This document shows positions 43,317 to 50,766 of a stretch of DNA of 64,000 nucleotides, piece after piece; positions within the stretch are counted from its first letter, which is position 1; every line of letters starts with the position of its first letter. Origin of the DNA: an uncultured Collinsella sp. (GTDB lineage: Bacteria > Actinomycetota > Coriobacteriia > Coriobacteriales > Coriobacteriaceae). Under the pieces are notes generated by a model. The model had not been told where the DNA came from. It saw only the letters and a program-made list of their open reading frames with translations, and made no database searches. The stretch is from positions 1 to 64,000 of the forward strand of contig CAAGEH010000014.1 in the NCBI GenBank assembly GCA_900768795.1, read 5' to 3'. The position numbers were made by a program, and so were the translations under genes.

Positions 43317-44675
43317 CTAATCAACTTGAATCGGCGGCGGCGTGGGGCCGTTGTTGAAGAGCGCTGCAATCGCGGGAACGGTTTTCGCGGGCATCCAATT
43401 AGTCATGCCTTCCTGCCAAACGAGAGATTCGGGAGTTAACGATCTTGAGGCAACCATGGAACTCAGCGTGATGAGGTCGAACGGTCCGGTTGCCGCGCCG
43501 TTGACAGCAACGTGGAAACGATCTTGTCGCGGAATGGGCGGGGGAACGGGGGAGCCAGAGATTCCCGCCGGAGTGTTGCCCATTATGTTGTCCATCGCGC
43601 CGGCGATGTTCCGACCGACGGAACCGCCTATGGCCATGCCCGCGGCGATCCCAGCCATGTCCATGCCGCCGTTGCCACCGCCGCCGAGGTCGATGCCAGC
43701 GGCTCCGTTTTCACCCATGTGGCCGAGTGCTTCTGCGCCAGCGACGCCAACGGTGGTTTGCGCTTCCACCTGATAGGCGGGGAAGTTAGCAGTCTGAGTC
43801 TGCTTGTGGACGCGATACTGTCCTTCCTCGCGCTCAATACGCAGACGTTCCTGCAGGTTTTCCATTTGAACGCGCTGCATGTCGTGGATGTTCTTGATGT
43901 TGGCTTCGGTTTGGGCTCGGACGGTGGCCTCGGTCACATCGCGTGTTACCGCCATGAGACGAGCATAGCCGTCGCTCTCCTCGTCCACGTCGATGGCGGC
44001 GATGTCTAAAGACGAAAGCTCTATGCCAAAGACCTTGCGCAGCTGTGGAGAAAGATCGTTGTTGGCAAGTTCCGAGAGGTCGTCGGTGCGGCCAGCGAGT
44101 TGTAAAAGAGGGATACCGAGTTTTGAAGGCATATTGGCGACAAGAGATTTAACTCTGCGCGAGACCGCATCGCGAACTTGACTTTGAAAGTCTTCGAGCG
44201 TGAATTCATCAAGACGGTGGAGTTCGATGAATTCACGGTAGTCGGCTATTTTGAAGGTAAGAGTTCCGCGCACGGCAACGGGTACCCCAAAATCGGGGAA
44301 TCGCTGGTCGAACACATCGAAGTAGCGCACGGCAAAACGCGATTGAATAACCTTGGCAAGATTGATGAAGTAAACTTCCGCCTGAAACGGAGTACCGCCG
44401 CCATATGCTGCTGCAACAAAGCTCGCGATGATGGGAAGGTTGGAGGTTTCGAGCGCCTCGTCAAAAGGTCCCTCGATGAATTCTTGGATGGCGTCTTGCC
44501 CTTTGCGACGGCAGACGAAAACAGCAACGGAGCCCTCACGCACGCGGAGTGATGACCCCCAACGAATCGCGTTTTCACGTCGTGCGTTGTTTGCGGGCCG
44601 CCATTTCCAGATGAGATAGTCCTTCTCATCGCAGCGGATCTCATCTATCATGCCGGCACGATTTGGATTAGCCAT
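43317..44675 (-). CDS. SPFH domain protein with C-terminal GYF-like domain (YdjI-type)
   Basis: The 452-residue protein starts with an SPFH/virion-core-type domain as in B. subtilis YdjI (about 10-260: LIWKWRPANNARRENAIRWGSSL, then VAVFVCRRKGQ). A coiled segment about 260-310 follows, then a Gly/Ala/Met-rich low-complexity stretch about 320-375 (GIDLGGGGNGGMDMAGIAAGMAIGG), and a GYF_2/DUF4339-like domain at about 390-435 (GAATGPFDLITLSSMV, then LVWQEGMTNWMPA). SPFH proteins oligomerise on membranes; YdjI recruits partners in the envelope-stress system YdjGHI. SD GGGGAG overlaps the upstream stop. Last gene of the zinc-ribbon operon. Confidence 0.88.
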   Translation of the reverse strand: MANPNRAGMIDEIRCDEKDYLIWKWRPANNARRENAIRWGSSLRVREGSVAVFVCRRKGQDAIQEFIEGPFDEALETSNLPIIASFVAAAYGGGTPFQAEVYFINLAKVIQSRFAVRYFDVFDQRFPDFGVPVAVRGTLTFKIADYREFIELHRLDEFTLEDFQSQVRDAVSRRVKSLVANMPSKLGIPLLQLAGRTDDLSELANNDLSPQLRKVFGIELSSLDIAAIDVDEESDGYARLMAVTRDVTEATVRAQTEANIKNIHDMQRVQMENLQERLRIEREEGQYRVHKQTQTANFPAYQVEAQTTVGVAGAEALGHMGENGAAGIDLGGGGNGGMDMAGIAAGMAIGGSVGRNIAGAMDNIMGNTPAGISGSPVPPPIPRQDRFHVAVNGAATGPFDLITLSSMVASRSLTPESLVWQEGMTNWMPAKTVPAIAALFNNGPTPPPIQVD

Positions 44676-44678
44676 GAT

Positions 44679-45452
44679 TTACTCCCCTGAACAAGCGGAC
44701 ATGATGGGCAAGAATCCGAAGAGGGCTGCCATAATCAATCCATATGCAATCCAAGGACCCCAAGCGCGAAGCCTAGAGATAATCGTTCTCCTTTGGATGC
44801 CCGTCTTGAGGTCTACGAGTAACGCGAACTCGTCGCTGTCGCCAAAGAGATGCTCCGCTTTTGCGTATGCCTGATCAAATTTGGAGCGCCATGCTTCGGC
44901 GAGCGCGTCCTCTGCAGCGATGCGGTCGTTGCCAAGTTTTGGGGGAGCGATGCAGTTGCCGCTTGCCATGGCGGCGAATTCGATAAGGTCATCCTTGCTG
45001 TTGGGAATGGGCCAGCTCCGAATCAGGCTGATCTTCCGTTCATCGGTTGCCGAGATGGTGTCGTTTTCGTTCTTCTTGCGTTTTTGAGGTCGCTTGCTCT
45101 CGATCAAGTCGAGCTTCTGCGAAAGCAGCGCAATCGAGCCGTCCGCCACATCGCGGATTGCGTAGCCGCACGACGGGCAGATGATTGCATTCTTGTCGAC
45201 AATCTCGCCGCAAGCGGGGCAGCGCTCAATCTTGGATTTTGACTTCTGCTCCTTTACGGGAGGCGCGCTCTCCTCGGTGGGTATAGCAGGTTTTTCGGTT
45301 GCTCGCGGGGGAACAGGGGCTTGTGGCGTGACGGGTGCTTGCGGGGGAACGGGTTCGCAAGGTGCCGCGGCTGCTTCGATGCGCTTTCCGCAGTTTCCGC
45401 AAAAGACGTCGCCATCAACGAGCTTCGTCCCGCAGTTTGTGCAGTAGGCCAT
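44679..45452 (-). CDS. double zinc-ribbon, single-pass membrane protein
   Basis: 257 aa. Zinc ribbon 1 is at 4-21 (C4, C7, C18, C21; CTNCG...CGNCG). A Pro-rich linker (VPPQAPVTPQAPVPP) follows, then zinc ribbon 2 near 76-94 (CPACGE...CPSCGY). A charged helical middle leads to one transmembrane helix near the C-terminus (WIAYGLIMAALFGFLPIM). The ribbons should face the cytoplasm. ATG 45452 has SD GGAG at six bases. It lies 10 bases after the previous gene and 3 before the SPFH gene. Its place and layout resemble the YdjG/YdjH partners of YdjI, but homology was not tested. Confidence 0.8.
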   Translation of the reverse strand: MAYCTNCGTKLVDGDVFCGNCGKRIEAAAAPCEPVPPQAPVTPQAPVPPRATEKPAIPTEESAPPVKEQKSKSKIERCPACGEIVDKNAIICPSCGYAIRDVADGSIALLSQKLDLIESKRPQKRKKNENDTISATDERKISLIRSWPIPNSKDDLIEFAAMASGNCIAPPKLGNDRIAAEDALAEAWRSKFDQAYAKAEHLFGDSDEFALLVDLKTGIQRRTIISRLRAWGPWIAYGLIMAALFGFLPIMSACSGE

Positions 45453-45462
45453 TATCAACTCC

Positions 45463-46689
45463 TTAGCGTGCCGACATCGAGACGGGTTCCAAGTGAAGCA
45501 GGCACGTCGATGCGTTGTAGTCTTTAACTATTGCCTTGATGTGCACGTTTGTGCCGGTGCGAATTTCGTCGAGGCTGTCGTCAAATCCCATGTCAATGGT
45601 GTTGACGTTTTCGTACTGCATTTCGGGACCTAGAGCATGATTGGGGTCGTAGTCGCCGGCGTTAATCAAAACATCCCAGCGCGTGGTGTAGTTGGCGTGT
45701 GGGGCGAGGTAGGCGATATTTCCGTCAAACTCAATGGTTTTGCCCGCGTACTTAGATACAAACCAGCTTGCGTCCATGTCGCCGGAGGAGAGCAAGGTTG
45801 CAAGATCGGGGCAATTAGCCGTTGTCAGTACGGTGTCTTGATCGGAAGCGGGCTGCGTGGCTTCGTCGGTTTGCTCGGGAGAGTTCGCATCCTCCGCTTC
45901 TGGTTTTTCGGTCTCCTTCTTTTGGGAAGGCTCGCTGTCCGCTTTCTTTTCCTCTTTCTTCTTTTTGCTTGCTTGTGATGGCGTCTCCGTGCTGTTGCTG
46001 CTGTCGGTTGAAGCTTTTACTTCTAGCTGGCTGATTTCAATCTGGTCATGTTTTGCATACACAGTGCAGCTGATTTTTTCGTTCTGATCGACCTTGAATG
46101 TTTTTCTTCCGTCGACGCTTGAGTCGTCCTTTTTCTGGACCCTAAGCGTGTGCTGTCCCTTGTCGAGCGTGAGGTCCCATGAATCTTCGGCTCCGTGATC
46201 GAGTGTGCCGATTTCTTCCGAATCAACGTAGATAGCAAGGTCGTAGCGAGAGAAGAGGAGGTTCTCGCTGCAATCCACGGAAAGATGGACTTGATAGCTT
46301 GAGGCATCCTGAACGGGTTCGCTGGTTTTCTTTGAGCCATTTGCACCGAGCGCGATTGCTGCTGCTACGAAGATGACTATTATTGCTAGGCCGATGCCGG
46401 CTATTCCAAGGATTCGCCAGGGGCGTTGGGGCGCATGATTTGCCCTGAGTTTTTTCCGAGCCTGTGATATCGAGGCTGAGGATTTGCGGGCGATGGAATC
46501 AATTATTTTCGAGGCGTCTTTGCTGCGAGCTGTTTTTGGTAGCGGTGCCTTAGGGGACTCGTCGAACTCTGCGGCATTCCGATATTCGGATGGGGAATCA
46601 TTCGCCGTAGAGTTCATTTCCTGTTTGCCGGCGGCGCTTGCCGTCGCGTCATCAAGAGCATCTTTTGCGCGGCTAGCGAGTTCGCTCAC
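45463..46689 (-). CDS. membrane protein C-terminal part, probably split from the zinc-ribbon ORF upstream
   Basis: 408 aa if begun at GTG 46689. An Ala/Ser-rich charged region is followed by one TM helix at about 93-116 (WRILGIAGIGLAIIVIFVAA). An extracytoplasmic beta-rich domain about 130-225 (HLSVDCSENLLFSRYDLAIYVD, then LDKGQHTLRVQKKDD) resembles PEGA-type surface domains. A Lys/Glu-rich disordered linker and a final OB-like domain (KTIEFDGNIAYLAPHANYTTRWDVLI) complete it. The frame is the same as the zinc-ribbon ORF at 46708-46977, with only a TGA and six codons between them. No convincing SD precedes 46689. I think the two are one gene with a premature stop, or a coupled pair. Confidence 0.7.
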   Translation of the reverse strand: MSELASRAKDALDDATASAAGKQEMNSTANDSPSEYRNAAEFDESPKAPLPKTARSKDASKIIDSIARKSSASISQARKKLRANHAPQRPWRILGIAGIGLAIIVIFVAAAIALGANGSKKTSEPVQDASSYQVHLSVDCSENLLFSRYDLAIYVDSEEIGTLDHGAEDSWDLTLDKGQHTLRVQKKDDSSVDGRKTFKVDQNEKISCTVYAKHDQIEISQLEVKASTDSSNSTETPSQASKKKKEEKKADSEPSQKKETEKPEAEDANSPEQTDEATQPASDQDTVLTTANCPDLATLLSSGDMDASWFVSKYAGKTIEFDGNIAYLAPHANYTTRWDVLINAGDYDPNHALGPEMQYENVNTIDMGFDDSLDEIRTGTNVHIKAIVKDYNASTCLLHLEPVSMSAR

Positions 46690-46707
46690 GGCGCCCGCCG
46701 CGATGGC

Positions 46708-46977
46708 TCAGGCCTTTGCTGCTAGTCCGCCAAGCGCGTCTGCGGCCGTTGCCAGGCTGTCGGTCAGCTCATTTGCGGCTGCATTGTTCGTAGAATTGTG
46801 GGGAATCGGAGGGATATTACCTGCCTCGCCAGAGGGGGCATTGTCGGAGACGGGCTCGACGGGACCGGTTCGACGGTCTTCCGGAGTGCATCTAACAGCG
46901 TCTATCTCTGAGCCGCATTTGGGACAAAAATGCAGACCGGGGCGTAACTCATTTCCACATTTTGGGCAAAAAGCCAT
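46708..46977 (-). CDS. zinc-ribbon N-terminal part, ends at an in-frame TGA
   Basis: 89 aa. A zinc ribbon at 4-21 (CPKCG...CPKCG; C4, C7, C18, C21), then a Pro/Asn-rich linker and an Ala-rich helix (ELTDSLATAADALGGLAAKA) cut by TGA at 46708-46710. The Ala-rich pattern continues without a shift after the TGA (AIAAGAVSELASRAKDAL). The start has SD GAAGG at five bases. The palindromic activator-type site at 47171-47183 lies upstream, so this is the first gene of the operon leading to the SPFH gene. A CGA-to-TGA change is the simplest origin. A working short protein cannot be excluded. Confidence 0.7.
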   Translation of the reverse strand: MAFCPKCGNELRPGLHFCPKCGSEIDAVRCTPEDRRTGPVEPVSDNAPSGEAGNIPPIPHNSTNNAAANELTDSLATAADALGGLAAKA

Positions 46978-47141
46978 ATTCGCCTTCTTTGAAAATCGTA
47001 TGGTTGCGTTTGCCGGCTCGTCGGATATAACTCACGCTTGGGATGGGAAATAACTCGGAAAAATCGAGAGGGCTTAAGGCGCCGGAACGCTTTGAGGCCC
47101 TGTTCCGCTTTTGGCGATCGTTTGACAGCGCTGGTTAATTT

Positions 47142-47183
47142 ATTGTGTAGGTACAAGGGCTGTGATTCATCAGTTGGCAACTG
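47142..47183 (-). promoter_or_regulatory. activator-type site 1 and -10 of the zinc-ribbon/SPFH operon
   Basis: CAGTTGGCAACTG (47171-47183) lies exactly 23 bases upstream (minus strand) of the -10-like CACAAT (47147-47142). The -35 position (47170-47165) has no -35 consensus. The 46978-47364 gap otherwise holds the terminator of the lipoprotein gene. Confidence 0.65.
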
Positions 47184-47298
47184 AATCACGGGGTTGAACG
47201 TGCGCAGCCTTGGCGTTCTTGGGCCATTACGGCCGGGATTCGGCGTGGGCTTTGTAGCTTGCGAAGCGTGATCGGACTTTATGCCAAGGCACCAAAGG

Positions 47299-47335
47299 GG
47301 CGCCGCCGTGAGCAATGCGAGCTCGTGGCGGCGCC
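47299..47335 (-). terminator. terminator after the PASTA-like lipoprotein gene
   Basis: A perfect 9-bp G/C stem (47299-47307 with 47327-47335). The minus-strand tail is short (CCTTT). Confidence 0.5.
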
Positions 47336-47364
47336 TCTTCTGTTTACTAATCAGATATTTGGGA

Positions 47365-48243
47365 CTACTTGATTTTCTTAACGGTCAGCGCGACAGAATC
47401 AATTGACTTCGAACTGACTAGGTTTGAAGACTCCTCGCCGTTGGAATCGGTGCTGTAGACCAGTTTAATCTCAGAGTTGGGAGCAACGTTTTGAGAGACA
47501 ACGACGTAGCTTGCAAGAGCGGAGGAGTCAGTCGGGTCTATATAGGCGCCGTCTTCAGAAACAATATCGAACTTGATATAGGTTGGGCCATAGGAATCGT
47601 TGAAGGTGTTTGCAAGGGAGAGATAGCCACAGTCTGCAAGATTTCTACCTACATAGTCTTTAATGAAATAGGTGTATTTATCTGTGGCGGGATTGATTTT
47701 CGTTAAATCCGCGGACTTGTTTGTTGTACTGCCGACTTTGGCAAGCGATAGCACGATTTCGTCAACGGTTTGCGTCGAGACGAAGGAGGTATCTTCATCG
47801 TCCGAGTCTTCATCGTCCGAGTCTTCACCGTCCGAGTCGCTCGTAAACGTATAGGTGAACTCGGTGTTGGGCTTAAGGTTCTGCGAAACGACTTTCCAGT
47901 CTTGAAGGTCGGAGTCGTCCCAATCGTTTTCATCTGACCCTAAATCGACATGAGATCCATCTGGCGTGACGAATACGATTTTGAGCGTGCCGTCTCCATA
48001 ACGATCGTGCCTCATTTTGTCGAGGGCTGTGTAGCCCACCTGGCGTGCGTTCATTCCGACATAGTTTTTGACATATTGAATGTGGGGGTCATCCGACGAT
48101 TTGATCTTAACCGGCGCAGGCGACTCGGTTTTTTGTGCTTCATTTTGAGTCGCGGTTGACCCGGTTTGGGCTGGAGCCGAGCAGCCGCTAATCGCTAGTG
48201 CCAGTGAGCTTGCGAGGCCGATGATGACAAGAGTCCTGTTCAT
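47365..48243 (-). CDS. lipoprotein with two PASTA-like repeats
   Basis: 292 aa. Signal peptide MNRTLVIIGLASSLALAISGC with the lipobox cysteine at 21 (given here as its 20-residue core plus Cys). Two repeats of about 110 residues follow (about 55-165 and 185-290). Each has YVxxYVGxNxxxxGY, a beta-rich core with DG, and VVSQNxxPNxE, the layout of PASTA domains (a V-G-x-A-x-x-L helix, then VxxQxPxxG). Repeat 1 includes an acidic tract DSDDEDSDDED coded by a 15-bp tandem triplication. ATG 48243 has SD GGAAGG; the longer frame to 48315 crosses the operator and is unlikely. It may bind muropeptides or lipid II outside the membrane and signal to the neighbouring kinase, which lacks PASTA domains. 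Confidence 0.8.
   Translation of the reverse strand: MNRTLVIIGLASSLALAISGCSAPAQTGSTATQNEAQKTESPAPVKIKSSDDPHIQYVKNYVGMNARQVGYTALDKMRHDRYGDGTLKIVFVTPDGSHVDLGSDENDWDDSDLQDWKVVSQNLKPNTEFTYTFTSDSDGEDSDDEDSDDEDTSFVSTQTVDEIVLSLAKVGSTTNKSADLTKINPATDKYTYFIKDYVGRNLADCGYLSLANTFNDSYGPTYIKFDIVSEDGAYIDPTDSSALASYVVVSQNVAPNSEIKLVYSTDSNGEESSNLVSSKSIDSVALTVKKIK
47792..47836 (-). repeat. 15-bp tandem repeat, three copies, inside the lipoprotein gene
   Basis: TCTTCATCGTCCGAG is repeated at 47792, 47807 and, with one change, 47822. It keeps the frame and encodes Asp/Glu/Ser-rich residues. Confidence 0.85.
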
Positions 48244-48276
48244 GGAAATCCTTCCCTTCGATATTCCGACATAGAT

Positions 48277-48318
48277 ATTGTTGTGGTGGGAAGGGTTTGA
48301 TTCCTCAGTTGTCAACTG
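48277..48318 (-). promoter_or_regulatory. activator-type site 2 and -10 of the lipoprotein gene
   Basis: CAGTTGTCAACTG (48306-48318) lies exactly 23 bases upstream of AACAAT (48282-48277). Flanking bases TGATTC and AATC are shared with site 1. The site spans the end of the longest lipoprotein frame, supporting the 48243 start. Confidence 0.65.
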
Positions 48319-48353
48319 AATCGACGGCGCTGTCGACGAACGGCGCTATGGAG

Positions 48354-49997
48354 TTACCACTGAGCGGCGTAAATATCGCAGCTCGTGTACTCGGGTGGAT
48401 TTTGGACGTCGACCGAAACGGGGACCGTTGAGCCAACGGCGGGACAGTCGGTGAATTCGTCGTAGCCGGCAACGATCCTGCCCTGCTTGTCACGCAGGAT
48501 GGCCGATAGAAAGACCTGGGTCTTATCAAAATCGCTCGGGGCGCTTTGGAGTTTGAGTTTTGCCGAGAACGAATGCATGCCGTCGGCCCCATCGGACTCG
48601 CCGTTATCGAAGATTTTGTACGTCGGTGCTTCGGTGGGGGTGTCGAGCGCGACGCCGCTGGGCTTGACGGCCTTGAACTCGACGCGCGCGGGGGCGGTGC
48701 CGTTTCCCGTCTGGTCGCCAAAGTAGACGGTCTGGCCGGGCTCGATGGCGCTGTAGATTTTTTCGTCCGTAAAGATCACGTTGCCGTTTGCGTCGTATCC
48801 GTAGATCTTAACGGTGGGGAATGCGATGGCGGCAGAGCCGTCGGAGTTTTTAAGGCCGATGCCAAAATAGACGTATCCACCCTCACCTGCAGACCAGCCG
48901 GACTCAACGATTGAGAGTTCGGCGGACAGGCGGCTGGTATCGCTTGCCGTATTTGCCTTTTGTGGAGCGGAGGCGCCGCCGGACTGGTCGGCTTGCGACG
49001 AGGACGCGCGGTCGCCGCTGTTTTCCCGAGCGGCGTGAAAGGACGAAATGGCAATCGCGCCGCCAGCTAGCAAACCGGCAAGCACTGCGGCGATGAGTAT
49101 CAGTTTTAGCAGAAGACTGCCGAGGGCCTGAGCTCCGGTTTTCTCCGGTTGGTGTTTCTGCGCGTGCGTTCTTGTCGTCGCTTTGGCCTTGTCGGCTTGC
49201 TGGCTTGCGTCAGAAGATGCCCGGTCGGTTTTCGGTTGGGACGAGCCGGCGAGCACCTCTGCCATATCGTTCGCAGACTGGAACCGCGCGCTTGGCTCAA
49301 ACGAGCAGGCGCGCGTGATGGCATGGACAAGCTTTGCGGGCGCATGCTCAAGAATCGCCTTAAGCGCTTGCTCGTACGTCTCGTCATCGGGCCGGATGCC
49401 CGTGAGTGCGAAGCCAAGGACGCGTCCAATGGAGTAGACGTCGCTGCGCGCGTCGGTCTGGGCAAAGCCGTATTGTTCGGGCGAGGCGAACCCCCAAGTT
49501 CCGAGGGAGGTCGTGTCCTTGCTTGCCCCTTCGACGCGCATGCGGGCAATACCGAGGTCGATGAGGTGTGCGCCGTTCGCGGCAACCACGATATTGTTGG
49601 GGGAAATGTCACGGTGGACGATACCGTGTCTGTGGAGCTCCTCGGCTGCCTCGCAAAGCTCGATGCCAAGCGAGACGGCAGACTCCGACGTCAGCGGTCC
49701 ATCGGTTTCGATCACTTTGGAAAGCGCTCGACCCGGCACGAAGTCGTAGACGACAACAAAGTGCTCGGGCAGTTCGTAAGTCGCCTCGACGCGGGGAAGG
49801 CGGGGCGAACTGCATTCGGTGAGCGCCGACCATACATTGCGACGGGCAAGTTCCTGCCGAATCTTTTTTCGCACGAAGGGACCGGCTCCGTCGATCGTGA
49901 CGAGTTCGGTGATGCCGTCTTCGCCACGCGCGAGCACCTGCTCGACGCGATAGGTGTCGTCGAGGCTCATGGCGTGCATGAGCTGGTTGTCGTTCAA
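48354..49997 (-). CDS. transmembrane Ser/Thr protein kinase
   Basis: 547 aa. Hanks-type kinase at about 15-255: Gly loop GEDG near 25-28 (weak), candidate ATP lysine 44 or 45 in VRKK, catalytic HRDISPNN at 128-135, DLG at 147-149 in place of DFG, TWGFASPEQYG as activation/P+1 loop, and SDVYSIG near 185. A Gln/Lys/Thr-rich juxtamembrane linker is followed by a TM helix at about 293-317 and an outer domain of 230 residues without PASTA repeats, beta-rich (YVYFGIGLKNSDGSAAIAFPTVKIYGY shown by its aromatic core). The best start is TTG 49997, with the G9 tract five bases upstream acting as SD. An ATG at 50016 is out of frame by one base. No phosphatase gene is adjacent. Confidence 0.88.
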   Translation of the reverse strand: MNDNQLMHAMSLDDTYRVEQVLARGEDGITELVTIDGAGPFVRKKIRQELARRNVWSALTECSSPRLPRVEATYELPEHFVVVYDFVPGRALSKVIETDGPLTSESAVSLGIELCEAAEELHRHGIVHRDISPNNIVVAANGAHLIDLGIARMRVEGASKDTTSLGTWGFASPEQYGFAQTDARSDVYSIGRVLGFALTGIRPDDETYEQALKAILEHAPAKLVHAITRACSFEPSARFQSANDMAEVLAGSSQPKTDRASSDASQQADKAKATTRTHAQKHQPEKTGAQALGSLLLKLILIAAVLAGLLAGGAIAISSFHAARENSGDRASSSQADQSGGASAPQKANTASDTSRLSAELSIVESGWSAGEGGYVYFGIGLKNSDGSAAIAFPTVKIYGYDANGNVIFTDEKIYSAIEPGQTVYFGDQTGNGTAPARVEFKAVKPSGVALDTPTEAPTYKIFDNGESDGADGMHSFSAKLKLQSAPSDFDKTQVFLSAILRDKQGRIVAGYDEFTDCPAVGSTVPVSVDVQNPPEYTSCDIYAAQW

Positions 49998-50002
49998 GCC
50001 GT

Positions 50003-50011
50003 CCCCCCCCC
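50003..50011 (-). repeat. nine-base G tract at the kinase start
   Basis: C9 on the plus strand (G9 in the mRNA), between ATG 50016 and TTG 49997. Loss of one base would put ATG 50016 in frame with the kinase. In its present state it can serve as the SD for TTG 49997. Confidence 0.8.
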
Positions 50012-50040
50012 TTCATGTTAGCTGGGCAAATGCCCCTAGA

Positions 50041-50082
50041 ATGATATGACAACGACTGTTCCGTTTGTTCAGTTGGCAACTG
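50041..50082 (-). promoter_or_regulatory. activator-type site 3 and -10 of the kinase gene
   Basis: CAGTTGGCAACTG (50070-50082) lies exactly 23 bases upstream of TATCAT (50046-50041). The -35 position reads AACAAA. Predicted transcription start near 50034, giving a leader of about 37 bases to TTG 49997. Confidence 0.7.
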
Positions 50083-50132
50083 AAGCGGGTGTGGAGGTGA
50101 TGGGGCTGCGGGACTCGCGAAAGCTTGGGCGT

Positions 50133-50585
50133 CTATTTGAGCGGATTGGTCCCCAAAAGCGTCTTTTCGCCTAAACGGTAGAGCGCGTCATCGGTGCAGG
50201 CGCGGCTCATGCCGCGTTCGATGCACCAGATGATGATGGCATCGCGGCGGTTCTTGCACCAAAGCTCGGCGACGCTGTCGAGCCTCAAAAGGCGCTGCGT
50301 CTCGCGAAGCGTGCAGCCGATGCCGAGCGCCAGCATGATGGCGTGGTCTCGCCCGGGGCGGCTCTTGCCGGCAAAGATGTCGTACACAACGGTTGAGTTG
50401 AGGCCCGAGTTGCGCGCGACGTCCGAACGCTTGATGCGGCGCTCGTCGATGAGGCAGCGCAGGTACGAGGGAAGCGTTTGATCGACGGTCTCGCATTCAT
50501 CAAGATAAGCGTCGATACTCGAGTTTGCCAGCAGCCGCTTGAGCAGGTCTTCTGTCAGGTGTTCGCGTTTGTTCTGAGTTGCCAA
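50133..50585 (-). CDS. helix-turn-helix (XRE-like) regulator
   Basis: 150 aa from TTG 50585 (SD GGAG, five bases). An N-terminal helical segment is followed by an XRE-type HTH about 52-95 (IKRSDVARNSGLNSTVVYDIF, then GKSRPGRDHAIMLALGIGC). A C-terminal helical part holds LRETQRLLRLDSVAELWCKNRRDAIIIW, shown by key residues. A TATACT -10 at 50620-50615 predicts a start of transcription near 50608, downstream of the alternative ATG 50645. It lies just upstream of the kinase on the same strand. It is the best local candidate to bind the CAGTTG-N-CAACTG sites, but they are absent from its own promoter. It could also be a kinase substrate. Confidence 0.78.
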   Translation of the reverse strand: MATQNKREHLTEDLLKRLLANSSIDAYLDECETVDQTLPSYLRCLIDERRIKRSDVARNSGLNSTVVYDIFAGKSRPGRDHAIMLALGIGCTLRETQRLLRLDSVAELWCKNRRDAIIIWCIERGMSRACTDDALYRLGEKTLLGTNPLK

Positions 50586-50713
50586 GAGGGCTCCAATCGT
50601 TGTCTCGACTTTAGAGTATATCGATAGGGCGGTCGCGGGACGCATGGGGCGAGCGACTACTGTGCCTTATGGGGGGACGGTTTGCTCGTATGAATTTTGA
50701 AGCAAATGAAAAT

Positions 50714-50766
50714 ACTTTACTTAGTTAAAGAAAAGCGTTTTATCCGCGGCGCGCGGGGAGTACAAT
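50714..50766 (+). promoter_or_regulatory. ilvE promoter region with shared inverted repeat
   Basis: ACTTTACTTAGTTAAAG (50714-50730) matches the site before the amino-acid transporter (23423-23439) except for one base. TACAAT at 50761-50766 is a good -10; TTTATC (50738-50743) is a weak -35 at 17 bases. A 7-bp hairpin (50818-50824 with 50834-50840) lies in the 150-base leader. No T-box or leader-peptide pattern was recognised. Confidence 0.5.
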
